Shown piece by piece: positions 1 through 10,776 of a stretch of 64,000 bases of DNA. Every line of letters begins with the position of its first letter. Positions within the stretch are counted from its first letter, which is position 1. The DNA is taken from assembly GCA_039619475.1 (NCBI GenBank), contig CM077115.1, positions 538,812,315 through 538,876,314 of the forward strand, written 5' to 3'. The notes under the pieces are model-generated. The model was not told the DNA's origin. It did not search any database and saw only the letters and a program-made list of their open reading frames with translations. The position numbers were made by a program, and so were the translations under genes. The DNA is from Icerya purchasi. Lineage: Eukaryota > Arthropoda > Insecta > Hemiptera > Monophlebidae.

Positions 1-48
1 ATTTATAAAATGTTTATTAAAATGATTTGCTATTAAACTTTCATTTAA
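1..48 (-). pseudogene. LINE reverse-transcriptase scrap
   Basis: The first ~48 bases closely match 31705-31752, which belongs to the N-terminal fingers of a LINE reverse transcriptase read on the minus strand (the segment with ESLIANRFNKYF). The fragment here carries stops and runs off the window edge. It is recognised only by comparison with the longer copy inside this window. Confidence 0.45.
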
Positions 49-344
49 AATACAAAACTGAACAAATTCAGCGTACTAAACTCTTTTTGACTTCCGTTCA
101 GGAATACCGAACAGCGAAATATAGGTATCCCAACAATAAATGGAAATATATCTAGTGTAAACAATGAAATGTAGATCGAATGTACATCAAATTTCGCAAA
201 AAAAGATAAGAAAACAAATTTTTAATCGATACCAAAGCACACAGTTGTATAATTAAAGCTTCTAGTCTTAAAGGCAGCACTAAATTCTAAACATTAATGC
301 TATACATTCATTACCCTAAAATTTGGAAACATCCTACTAATGGG

Positions 345-790
345 TAAATTTCATATTGTTAATTGCTCAACTAATATTTTCCGGAAAGGCGGAATAATTG
401 GGAAAGCTATTAGACTATCGGCGACGGCCCTTGCATGAGGAATATTGCTCTGTTATCACAAACTAAATAAACGGAAACGCGGTAAATAGAAATTAAGAGA
501 GGAAATTGATCTCGGAAAGAGTAAATAGGGAAACAGCAGACAACGTTAAGACTGATAATGAGAATAAAGGTAAAACTGTCGGGATCGTTAATGAAAATGA
601 GGATTGATATGAATTTCGTTTGGACATCGCCTAATGTAATCGATTATTAGTAATAATAATAATAATAATGATTAATGACAACGTAAAAATAATAAAATAT
701 AAAAATGGAGTGTAGCACTCTCATCTGTAGTTCCAGAGGTGTTGTCGACATGATGAGATTCGGAGGATTGAATTTTGTATACGTACAAGT
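345..790 (+). repeat. Dispersed repeat family R, copy 1
   Basis: This block recurs in the window. 345-475 matches 42965-43092, 470-775 matches 45585-45885, and diverged copies lie at 22640-22870 (same strand) and 26900-27115 (opposite strand). Shared landmarks are GAGGAATATTGCT, CACAAACTAAAT, GGAAACGCGGTAAATAGA and CGTTTGGACATCGC, followed by an (AAT)n run. No protein is recognised. It may be the untranslated end of a retroelement, because the 42965 copy runs into LINE-like coding sequence. Confidence 0.6.
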
Positions 791-864
791 CTGGTACTAT
801 TTCACTTAATTCCCATTTTACCTAAAAATGAAATGACACATAAAAAAAGGAATAATAATAATAA

Positions 865-1292
865 TTAGAAAAAATCACCTTGGCAATACGGACATGTTTG
901 GAAGGCAGAAAAAAGGATAAAAAAACGGTTAGAGAAACAAAAGGAATTGACGAGTGGCATAGTTAAAAAGTACCCATGTGTGATTTTACGACGCGCGATA
1001 TTGGTATTGAATTGCCATTGCTTGATGGTGGCACTGCTAAGAATACATTCGGACAGATTAGTGTAGAGTAAATTTCCTGTTACTTTTTTATTTCTCTGGT
1101 AAACAATTCGATATCTAATTCGAATTTCATCGTAGACAAACAAGACCTGCACATATTTCTTAGTGTTATTTCGCGGCGATCACCCTGCCTTTTTGCCTTT
1201 TCGGGTTTTTTTATCAAAAAAACTTCTTCCGGCTCAACGTAGCTCTGTAATAGCATTTCAAACGCCCATACCGCCGGCAAATGCTCTAACAC
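865..1292 (-). pseudogene. Possible ZAD-like zinc-finger exon, uncertain
   Basis: Two overlapping minus-strand frames (1292-1080 and 1152-865) are open here. The first contains NMCRSCLSTMKFELDIELFT, which resembles the start of a zinc-finger-associated domain (ZAD; CxxCL followed by an acidic/aromatic stretch) of insect C2H2 transcription factors. The second frame ends in CPYCQGDFF, which resembles the beginning of a C2H2 finger. A stop or frame change separates them, and the second half of a ZAD (the later cysteine pair) is not evident. No obvious start, promoter or splice pair supports a gene. It could equally be chance. Confidence 0.2.
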
Positions 1293-1299
1293 CGCTTCT

Positions 1300-2010
1300 C
1301 CGCTGCACCGAATGAAACTAGTTCGCTACCCCGGCACAGCGGTCAGATCTGTCGATTTTTTAACCGAGAAAGCGTCTTTGACAAACAATGCCGCGTTTGC
1401 CCGCTGCCGAGACCGTCCGAGAACTTGAATGATTGTTACCAAAATTTTAATATTGTTCTAGCTCGAACAGGATCATCAAGGGTCATAAGAAATGCCGAAT
1501 CCGTCTCAATATGCGGAAAATCACCGCATACTGACTGCTTTACGCTATGAAGTCGTAATTTGTTCTGGCTTGGGTGTTATTCTGAAGGAAATTATTCTTC
1601 TATCTTGAATATTTTAAGTTGTCGTTTGTGAATAAAACAAAAATTTAGAGTCAGTCTAATATAGTAATGAATGTATCATTTATAAAAACAAATTGAGCAG
1701 GTAAATAATATATATATATATATCTAATATTTGTATATTGAAATATTTATTGCAAATTACGCTTTAAATGAAATAGTATTTAATTAGATTTCGCCAATAG
1801 AGAATAAAAAAAATTGTCATCCATTAAAAATTTATTTTCGCTTAATTGCTATAAATTTTTGTTTTGTGCCATAAAAGTTATTATGAAATATTTGGTTCAT
1901 TGAATAGCGTCTTTTGATATTCTTATTCTTTTTCCTTTTGGTGATGTTAAATCGTAATCTTTTGACAATTTATTGGAATGAAGACATTTCAAATAGTAAA
2001 ATAGAAGGTT
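1300..2010. other. No recognised feature
   Basis: AT-rich sequence with a short (TA)n run near 1711-1722. I see no coding homology, repeat partner or RNA gene. Confidence 0.5.
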
Positions 2011-2487
2011 TTAGCATGAATATGCTTTAGCCGTGACCTAACTACTAAAAAATGTCACACGAGTTTTGAACGCTCGAGGGGAACGCGGGAACCGCTACAA
2101 GACAATAGCCGACTTCTTTCACCAAAACAACATGAAAGACGAGGAACATTATTTGAATATCATCCTGGCAGGAATTTCTCGGCCTATGGTAATGTTGAAA
2201 AGAAGAAAAACTGTTTATTTGCGGGAAAAAAAGGAAATGAAATATATCTGCCTTTTGTATCTTTTTTTTACTTTGGTATTCCTCACAGCGTAGCAATTAT
2301 CTAAATCTTGTAACGAAATGAACAGCATTTTTAACCGGGCCTCATTAGTATTTCTTAGTGATACAGTCGTTCACGGACCGTACATCTATAATGTTCGTCT
2401 ATGTCCTGGCCCTAATTGTCCTCCTTCAACATCCACAGGTAAATGTACTCTCCATTGTAATGAGGCATCTACTTCTGCCTATAGTTA

Positions 2488-2690
2488 GGCAGCAAAACAA
2501 TCGAAAACTGTTGCTGAACGAAAGAAGAAAATGCGTTTGTGTAGATCTCTCGAAAAATCAGCTTCTAGCGACGTGCCCGAACCCAAAAAACCGAAAATAG
2601 CCGCTGAACGAAAGAAGGAATTGAAATTACGTAGAACTCTCGAAAAATCAGCTTCTCGAAGAATGCGGAGATATCTGCGCTATTGAAAGC
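2488..2690 (+). pseudogene. Basic AERKK-repeat fragment (Helitron-type protein)
   Basis: Translation gives two similar basic units, VAERKKKMRLCRSLEKSAS and AAERKKELKLRRTLEKSAS, joined by PEPKKPKI. Tandem AERxxxxR/K segments with PKKPK linkers are common in the N-terminal part of arthropod Helitron-associated PIF1/replication proteins. The reading frame is broken upstream and meets a stop at about 2685. Function is inferred only from composition and from the neighbouring EEP fragment. Confidence 0.4.
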
Positions 2691-2692
2691 AC

Positions 2693-3096
2693 GATAAACG
2701 GGCAGCGCGCGTTGATTGTGATGGTTTACGTATCGCCCAACAGCAATATGAAAGATATTCGGTGTTTCTTCTTGACCAACTTGTTGATGTGTAAAAGCAT
2801 CGGAAATGTTCGAAATTATTCGAGAGAAAGGTTACGGACAAATACCAATCATTCTGTCTGGTGATATCAACTTGGATCTGCGGAAAAAAGAAAATCAACA
2901 TTTCATTACATTTATCGATGAAACGTTTGGACTCCAACTCAAAACGAATCCAGCTCTATCGACTACTCGTGGGGGATCGTGCATCGATTTGATCTTCACT
3001 CGCCACACCGAAAAAATAGATTGTAAAAATTACGTAAGTTATTTCAGCTACCATAAACCTGTACTGTCTATTGTCTCTACCGAATTTACAATATAA
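2693..3096 (+). pseudogene. EEP-fold endonuclease fragment, frameshifted
   Basis: Two frames together resemble the C-terminal half of an endonuclease/exonuclease/phosphatase domain. The first (2693-2800) has RALIVMVYVSPNSNMKDI. The second (2806-3096, 96 residues) has the catalytic-type ILSGDINLDL, then STTRGGSCIDLIFTR and finally YFSYHKPVLSIV, where a serine/aspartate-histidine pair is expected. A frameshift lies near 2790-2806. LINE endonucleases and the endonuclease of Helentrons both use this fold. The absence of a following reverse transcriptase and the AERKK neighbour favour the latter. Inactive. Confidence 0.6.
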
Positions 3097-3173
3097 AACC
3101 ATTTTACACTTTATGTCGTACATTTTTTATTGATTCAAAAATTGGTGCCCGAACAGTATTTTCATAACGCTTC

Positions 3174-3350
3174 CCCATCGATGGTTCAACGTCATCGATC
3201 GATAATTATTAACGTTGCTGGATCGATGGCTGAACGTTCGCTGATCGATAATCGATCGATAATTGACGTTTCCGGATCGATTGCAGAACGATAGCGGTCG
3301 ATGACCGATCGATTATTAACGTTTCTGGATCGATGGCTGATCGATACTTG
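3174..3350. repeat. ~53-bp GATCGAT-rich tandem repeat
   Basis: About 3.3 degenerate units, each with GGATCGATGGCTGAACG, then CGATCGATAATT and AACGTTTCTG. Units start near 3181, 3230, 3284 and 3337. The array directly precedes the right inverted repeat of the surrounding element, the position of subterminal repeats in DNA transposons. Confidence 0.7.
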
Positions 3351-3713
3351 ACGTTATAGTCTAACAGGGTAAAGCATATTCATGTATTGTAATTTTGGCC
3401 AAAGGCTCTAAGTGGAACTCAGGCGAGGCGCGCAGCCGAGTTTTTTTTCTTCTTTTTTCTAGAACTCCGAACACTTTAATGTTCATGTCACACTAGACAG
3501 CAATAAGGCTTTTATATACTGACCGATAAGGCGGCTGGGATTTATGCAGCGCTGGACTTCGAATGGAAAAACTCGCAAATGATCGTTATATCGGAGTCGT
3601 CGTTTCGTGTATATTTACATTCAACATTTTTAGCGGTATTTTTTCACTTCTGCTTTTCATATAAACTTTTTATTGTTTTTCGGAAAGCAAAAAAAAAAAC
3701 TTTAACAGCGGAA

Positions 3714-4340
3714 TCAAAAATGCTTAACCGAATGTAGCCTGATTTTGAGTGTAAGTTTGCAGCATTGATAATCGAATGGAAAAATTTTACGTGTTTATAT
3801 AAAATAAATTTACTCTTAAACATCGCGAAACATGCTGCGTAAGTAAAAAAAATTTCCATTTTTCAGAATTTTTATTTATGTAAAACAACAATATACAATA
3901 AAATTTTTCAGCGCCAATTTATAACTACTGTTGGTATATCAAATTTCATTTAATTTTTTTACTACTTTTATGTGCGAGGAACTGTATTTCTGGGCTTGAA
4001 ATACTTTGAGCAATTAAATCGAAAATCAAATTATTTTTAAATATAATGAACAAATAAAAAAAATCAAAGATTATACTCCGCCAAACAATGGTTTTAACAA
4101 CAAATGTTCCGTTGGAAATTACTTTGGATTTCAATGTGTAGGCATTTTCATTTTAAACTGTATTACATTCAGAATATTTTCATAATATTTCTTTTCGTAA
4201 TATAATTTTTCATCTTCATAATAAGGAAATCATTAATTGCCGACTGATGGCACTGTAATCGCTCAGTCGAAAATTTTCCGTTCGATTACCGACGCTGCAA
4301 ACTTATACTCAAATTCGGGTTACATTCTGTTAAGCGGAAT
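3714..4340. repeat. Foldback (inverted repeat) element
   Basis: The segment 3721-3789 (GTAAGTTTGCAGCATTGATA and neighbours) reappears in reverse complement at 4271-4334, clearly similar but not identical over ~65-75 bp. About 480 bp of AT-rich sequence separates the arms. This is the architecture of a MITE or foldback element. Exact ends and a target duplication were not resolved. Short frames inside show no known domain. Confidence 0.6.
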
Positions 4341-4594
4341 TATATAGCAAAAAAAAAAATGCTGCGTTTAGTCTGTTTAAAATTCGACAATGATGACGCG
4401 CTGTTGCCAACATGAAATCATTCGTACGTTCGTCTGACCTTTTTTTTTATTCGTTGAGTAACCGAAATCTTAAATTTAGGCGAAATGGGAGGTCACCTAG
4501 TACGTGTTTATAAAATACCAAACTAGATAATAGCACGTTTAATTCGCTTAAAATAACGAGACAATTTTTTGATTTGATGCAGAATTGAAGCAGA

Positions 4595-6097
4595 ATGGAT
4601 GGCACTACAGTCCAAAACAATATGATGAAGTTAAATGGATGGAGAAAAGCCGGTATAAACTGCGACGTGACCCTTTTCATCGACGGACAGGAATTTCATG
4701 CGCATAAAAGCATTCTCGCAGCCTCTATTAAATTCTTCGAGAAGTTATTTACAGATGACTTTGACGAAAAAGGAAAAAACGCCATCACTTTGAAGGATGT
4801 TGACCCGGATGGATTTAGATTAATTTTGGACTACATATATACGGGAAAAATTAAAATAGATGACGATAATTTTGCACAAGTTTTATCCGTAGCTTTTTAT
4901 TATCAAATTGAATGTTTGATGGAAATGTTATTCGACTATGTTAAAAATAATATTAGTACTAATAACGGATTTTATTATTATCATTCAGCAGATTCTATTG
5001 GAGTCGAGAAGATAAAACAATTTACAAAAGAATTTATACGAAACGATTTTCTTTCGTGTTCACATTCTGTCGCGTTTCTTGATATAACTTATTCAAGTCT
5101 GCTTGAATTTATTGACAGTTCAGTAAAAGAAGAACTAGATAGATTTAAGATTATAATGAACTGGATTCAGTTTGATTTAAATAATCGATCCGACTATTTG
5201 TCTGATCTTATTAAACATGTCCGGTTCGCGTATATCAGTAATGACGAAGTAGTTAACGACATTATGGATTACCCGTTGGTAATAAACAATCTGGAAATTA
5301 TTAAAGCTATACGAGAGCGAAGGAAAATGGAACAAACGGTGAAAATTTACGGCATGAAAGGATCAGATCTAATAAGAGTGGATATATTCAATGCGAAACT
5401 AGAAGCAACAAACGTCATAGTAGAGACAGACGTGAATTATGAAGAATTCCAAATTTGTTCTTCTGATGACGCGGTATATGTATCTACCTTCAGATACGGT
5501 ACGGGCAACAAGTTGTATCGTTTTAAAGATTCTCAATGGACATTTTTAGATAATAGTGTTTATAATCCGAATGTGGCTCATCGAAGTATAGCGTACTCGG
5601 AAAAAGATAAAACTATTTACGCGTATAATAAACTTTGTTTGTATTCTTATAATTGTGAATCGAAGAGTTACGTTGTCGATCTTGATATTAGTAGTGACAT
5701 CAGGAGATCATTAATTGAGATTTGTGGATCAGTAGTTTTCCGAGGTGGTATTCTTTATGCCGTTGTTAGGGGTAAATCTGATTATTATTGTATGTTATAT
5801 TATATTCCGAGTATGAAATTATTTAAATGTATAGGCAAGGTATCAACATGTTCCTTAAATACGTTCTGTGCCATGTTAGGTGAAGAAATGTTTATCATAA
5901 GCGATGGCATAGTACAGATGTACAATGTTCTGAGTGCCAAATGTACAGTATTAGTACAGAATGAAAGAGAAGGTATTTCCTATCATTCGTTGACCGCGTA
6001 TAAAAACCAACTTTATGCAATTCGAAAAAAATGGGATGTGATTGATGTATTTGATATCTCAAAGGAGAGATGGATCGACCAAATTTATTTAGGATAA
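4595..6097 (+). CDS. BTB-BACK-Kelch (KLHL-type) protein, copy 1
   Basis: Intronless 500-residue frame. Residues ~15-122 are a BTB/POZ domain (CDVTLFIDGQEFHAHKSILA, then YIYTGKIKI). Residues ~128-235 are a BACK domain (LDRFKIIMNWIQFD). From ~247 to the end is a degenerate six-bladed Kelch-like propeller with repeated aromatic-rich strands but few classical GG pairs. KLHL proteins usually act as substrate adaptors for Cullin-3 ubiquitin ligases: BTB dimerises and binds Cul3, Kelch binds the substrate. That role is inferred. The start is chosen because the ATG has a good context (GCAGAATGG) conserved with the paralogue at 45981, and similarity begins just upstream of it. AATAAA lies ~25 bp after the stop. 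Length is slightly short for the family (~570-600). Absence of introns suggests a retrocopy or intron loss. The frame is undamaged, so it is probably functional. Confidence 0.9.
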   Translation: MDGTTVQNNMMKLNGWRKAGINCDVTLFIDGQEFHAHKSILAASIKFFEKLFTDDFDEKGKNAITLKDVDPDGFRLILDYIYTGKIKIDDDNFAQVLSVAFYYQIECLMEMLFDYVKNNISTNNGFYYYHSADSIGVEKIKQFTKEFIRNDFLSCSHSVAFLDITYSSLLEFIDSSVKEELDRFKIIMNWIQFDLNNRSDYLSDLIKHVRFAYISNDEVVNDIMDYPLVINNLEIIKAIRERRKMEQTVKIYGMKGSDLIRVDIFNAKLEATNVIVETDVNYEEFQICSSDDAVYVSTFRYGTGNKLYRFKDSQWTFLDNSVYNPNVAHRSIAYSEKDKTIYAYNKLCLYSYNCESKSYVVDLDISSDIRRSLIEICGSVVFRGGILYAVVRGKSDYYCMLYYIPSMKLFKCIGKVSTCSLNTFCAMLGEEMFIISDGIVQMYNVLSAKCTVLVQNEREGISYHSLTAYKNQLYAIRKKWDVIDVFDISKERWIDQIYLG

Positions 6098-7795
6098 ATG
6101 GTAAAAGTATCTGTAATGTATAATAAAAAATTCAACAATATGTAAACATAAAATAAGCTAAGCGTACGTTGGTACTCATTTTATCGTTATTATGAGGTAT
6201 CGTTAATTTTTTAAGGTTGTTTATTATTTGTATAGCCGTTATTGATCGATATATAATATAGTTTCAAAGTTTACAAAATATGCACAGTACATGTGCCCTC
6301 TAGAATAATTTTGTAATCATTTATAAGTTTTGTAGACTAAATGTGTATTTTTTAAAAATCCTTCGAAATATACAACCGTGGATTACGAGTTTATGATTGC
6401 ATGATCAGTTTTAAAGTTAATATTTCCATTTCACTTTATTATCTTTTTTAACTAAGTTAAATAATGTTTGAATAAATATTTTTGAACATATATTTGTCCG
6501 TTTTTCTTAAATAGTGTAATGCGTACATTATATTAAAATATGGACGTTCCGCTTTTTTGAAAGACAAATTCTTTACTTTAAAATGATTGATGACTTTATT
6601 AATTTTCTCGAGAAAAATACTATATATTATTAGTTTAATTAAATAAATTAAATTGATTGAAATATTATTTTAAGCAACAGAGCGAGTATAAATTTATTAC
6701 ATCGGAATTGCAAATATGAAAGTCGTCATAATAGAAGTAATGTAACAATTATGCATTGAAAATTACTCGGAACTATTGTGGTGCAAGTTTGGAAACGAAC
6801 GTAGAAGCATCTGAAATATTCAGTGAAAATAGCGAAAATCGCAATTGTCTACCACTAACTGAAATTGAAATAGAAAAAATGAAGGTAAGTAAAAATTCAG
6901 AAGAGAATGAATTAACGACTCTTGATGTAAGTAAATTATTAGCAATTTGGGAAGACTAGTATTACCGCCGTTTTTGTATAAGCTATTTAGGGAGAGGGTA
7001 GTTCGAACAGAGAAATATTTAAGGAAAAAAATAAATCAATTAAGAATATTCGGAAACAAGATTATTTGTGGAAATACTGGAATAACTATGGATCTGGGAC
7101 GTTTGCAGGTTGTAGACATGTAGGATTCATAAAGCGAAAAGATTATCAGGAAAGAGATTTTGAAAGTAAGTTATGAAAGAAACACATAAAATGGAAAAAA
7201 TATTTGGAGATGTTATAGCAACAAATATATGGAGCAGATGAAGAGCCATTAATTCATCAGTAGGCGTATGGTATACAGTGGTTGTGTATTTGCAAAAATT
7301 TTTATTTATATCGATGTTTATTCAGTTTTTTTCTTTGACTATAGATTGTAATTCTTCTCCTTTTTTAGCATATTCATTGTTCTCAGTCTAGTGTTTTATT
7401 ATAAATGTTCTTCAATGACTTCGTTGAGATAAAATTTAAAAGTAACTAAGATTAAAATATTTGTGAAAACGCGGAGGAATTATTTATAAAGTTTTTAGGG
7501 TGATATGTTCTTATTATATATACCATGTATTCTATATCATTATTTCTATATTGGTTTTGTTTTTATGATTCCTTTATTTATTTTTTTCTAATTTTTTCTG
7601 TTTTATTTTTCTTCTTTTATTTCCAATAATTCGTAATTAGTATGGTAGTGTATGGTACATTAATTTTGCGTGTTTTGTTCTTCGTTTTTTGTTATTTTTA
7701 TTTCTATTTACGCTTTATCTATTTTTTCTTTTATTAATTAATTCTTTTTATTGTCTGTTATTTTAATTGTTCCTTCCGTTTCTTTCCGCCGTCAT
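6098..7795. repeat. 3' flank of KLHL copy 1, duplicated at 47490-49520
   Basis: This non-coding flank is shared with KLHL copy 2. The first ~850 bp is similar with many small indels. From ~6941 to 7795 it is almost identical to 48668-49520, with only scattered single-base changes. Similarity stops abruptly near 7795. A short frame at 6756-6959 (LTEIEIEKMKVSKNSEENEL) is disrupted in the other copy and is not supported as a gene. The second copy carries a SINE that is absent here, so this copy shows the empty site at ~6637-6645. Confidence 0.8.
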
Positions 7796-8840
7796 TACGA
7801 TTTCCTGGTCGCCTGAAAATTATAGCGTCCTCTCTATTCAATGTAGAGAAGCGATCTTGGTCATGTTGCGAAGAGGAAGGAAGGAAGGTTTATTTGCATT
7901 TAGTAACGAGCCAACACGAGTGACTGTCTGATCAAGCATCGAGCATACGCGGTGGAGCAGTATTTTTCATAATAACAACTGACACACGGTTACCAGCGAA
8001 ATTTCTAACACCCTTGGCGTTTACATGTGAGAAACTTGTGTTTCGTTTATTGGTCAAAAACTTTAGAGAAATTTCTGTAAGAAAAACCAGATATTCTGAA
8101 GCAGATTAGGATCGCGCCAAACACTGCCCCCATGCACATGCAGATATCCGGTCAAGGCCGTTATTTTTTTTTTGAAGACACCGTTAATAGCAAGCGATAT
8201 AAACGGCTGTTGAACGGGTTCGTGTGACTTGAACCGGTATAACGAAGGAAGTCACGACGTACATGGTTCTAACAAGATGGCTCAATAAAACGATGATTTG
8301 TTGGAGATGTATGTGTGATTGCCGAATTATTTAGTGCAGCGCGAAAATCCCGCAGCCGTTGCGTTCACGGGATCTCTCAGGCTGCGAATATTGAAGTCGA
8401 AAGTGTCTGAAAATAAACCTGCAGGCGTAGAAGAATTGAGAATGAAGATTCGAAGTTCGCGGTTTCTATTCAGGCTATACTGAGTAAAGTTGATGATAAT
8501 TTTGTTTTACAGCTTTGCAACTGTATTTCGAAAGTGTAGAGCGCCATTTAAGCTATGTTATTTTTACGATCAAGAAGTTGTCGAATTAAATAAATATATT
8601 TAAAAAAGTCCCTATGTTTATCTTTAATTTGGTAAAAAAAACTTTGCAGTTTTTGTTGACTATAATTTTTCAAAACCCACACCACTACATTTATCTTATT
8701 ATATCTTATAATATATGAAAATGAAGCGACTGTGTATTTGTGATCGCAAAACTCAAAAAGTAGTAGATAGATTGACCTGAAATTTTTACACAACGTTGCA
8801 TTTCTATATAAGAGTGTTTCTATATACTTTTTGTCGCTAA
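7796..8840. other. No recognised feature
   Basis: Moderate-GC sequence after the end of the duplicated flank. No coding homology or repeat partner was found inside the window. A poly(T) run lies near 8164. Confidence 0.4.
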
Positions 8841-8849
8841 GTTCCTCCA

Positions 8850-10776
8850 GGAACGGGAAATTTTAAGCGTTTCAAAAAATAATTTAAATGGCGCGATCTA
8901 TGATTTGCTTTTGGCGTTATAAAGAGGAGTTGCAGAAAAACGTATCGTGACTGTATATGCGGGAGGATGTATAATTGCTTAAGCGTGTGTAAATACTCGT
9001 GGAGGAATTTTTGTGGGAAATTTAACAGAAATACTCCTTTTAAACAAATTTGGAATTTGTCAAAACGATTTAAAAATAAGCACACCCAGTCAAGGAATAG
9101 GAAAGATGACAGCTGGTTTGAAGGTTTTATTAACATTATTACGCCTGTTTATGTCCCCTTGTCGGACGAAGCGATTAGCCCAAATATTTCTAACACTACG
9201 GAAGCATTTCATTTTCTTAATCGCCCTATTATTAGCGAGGTTAATTGTTTTGCCGGTTAATTAATAGGAAAGATTCTCCCCCTGGGCGGGATGGAATTAC
9301 GTACTCTGTCTTGAATAAATTAAGAGACCGTTCTAAAAATGTATTGGTCCATATATGTATATAACGAACTAGTTCGGGTCGGGATAGTCCTAGAGGACTG
9401 GCTACAGTTTTTGGTTATTCCCATACCAAAATCAAATAAATCCCAGTTAGATCCATCGTCATTTAGACCTATCGCCCTGACGTCATGTCTTAGAAAGACC
9501 TTTGAGATGGTGATTAAAAACCGGCTCTGTTGGTGGCTTGAAAACAAGGGTGTATTTCCTAGTGGCATTTTTGGTTTTAGACCTGGTCTTAGCACAGAAG
9601 CAGCTTGCATTTCTCATTTAATAAATGATGTATACCTATCATATATTGATAAGGAATATTTGCTAGCTACATTCCTGGACGTTAAGGGGGCTTTTGATAA
9701 TGTGTCGATTCCCGTACTATTCGAATTAATTAATATCAATAGGAGTTCCAGCACAGCTAGCCAAGTATATTTCTAAACTTTTTTCTAACCGAATTTTATT
9801 CGTTTTAAATCCGGTGACGCAGAATATCGAGATTAGACATATCTATAAAGGCCTGGCGCAGGGAGCCCAATTCTTTTCAATATTTACATACTTCAGTTAT
9901 TTAATGTTCAGTTTCCATGCAACTCATCTGTCTTTTCATATGCTGATGACTTTGTGGTTTATAGTAAATCCAGTAGTATTACAAATTGTATAAACCAGAA
10001 TCAAAAAGCGGTGGAAATGTTTAATGACCTGCTGAGAAGGTTGGGCTAGAAATATCTACCCTCAAATCAACATCCGTCATTTTTACCATGAGAAGGTTTA
10101 ACGCTCAAGAACATTATAATTGTTGCAAAATCATATATTAAATATTTAGGATTGTATTTGAATTCAAAACTTACCTGGGCAAAGCACATTCATATATTAC
10201 ATAATAATTGTGCTATGATCATAAATTCCGTTAAGTCGGTGTGTAATACAACTTGGGGTGGTGACCCGACAATTTTGTGTTTACTCTATAAATCCTTAAT
10301 TCGTTCAAAGTTGGATTATGGGTCCATCTTCTATGGGTCGGCTTCTAGAACGAATTTAAATAAAGTGGAGAAGCTTCAAAACTTGATTATGAGACTTATA
10401 TCTGGTAATGTCCGAACAGCTCCGATACCATGTCTACATGCGGAAACCCAACTTACTCCTTTATTTATTAGGAGGAATGTTTTAGCGGATAGGTTTATAG
10501 TGAAATTGTGTAATTAACAATTTTTATATTTACCGTCAATTATTTTTAAAGTTAATACTCAGTGGAGATTTGTTGATTCCAAAAAACCCTTACTGTCAAG
10601 TAGAATAGCGTTATATTGTGGGTATAGTCCAGCGCTTATACCGGTATATCCATCGCCTTACTTTACATTTCACTGCGATATAAATCTTTTACAGCTAGAT
10701 ATTAACACGAGTTTGTTTTTTGTTTTTGGGGACCTGAAGGACCAAAACCTTCCGCCTCATATCGTTAATTTGCGAT
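8850..10776 (+). pseudogene. I-type LINE reverse transcriptase, 5' part
   Basis: Decayed reverse transcriptase of a non-LTR retrotransposon, 5'-truncated so the endonuclease is missing. The pre-RT linker (WRNFCGKFNRNTPFKQIWN, ~8998-9054) is followed by fingers (FLVIPIPKSN, SSFRPIALTSCLRKTFEMVI), palm A (ATFLDVKGAFDNV, ~9667-9705) and FSYADDFV (~9936-9960). The thumb frame at 10152-10517 includes LGLYLNSKLTWAKHIH and RSKLDYGSIFYGSAS. Several frameshifts separate these blocks. The sequence is interrupted at 10776 by the gypsy element and continues at 19333 with RNase H. The RT plus RNase H order places it in the I/R1-like part of LINE diversity. Dead. Confidence 0.85.

Larger units (their letters stand above)
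2015..3385 (+). mobile_element. Inverted-repeat-bounded element carrying EEP debris
   Basis: CATGAATATGCTTTA at 2015-2029 recurs as its exact reverse complement at 3371-3385. Inside are a basic AERKK-type repeat region, an endonuclease/exonuclease/phosphatase fragment and, next to the right end, a ~53-bp GATCGAT-rich tandem repeat. Basic AER-type segments, EEP domains and subterminal repeats are known from Helitron/Helentron-type elements, which is the best guess. No Rep or helicase remains inside, so this would be a deleted, non-autonomous derivative. Confidence 0.45.

Noticed and set aside
6756..6959. Small gene downstream of KLHL copy 1
   Set aside because: The matching sequence near copy 2 (48545-48690) is frameshifted and the frame lacks an ATG start.
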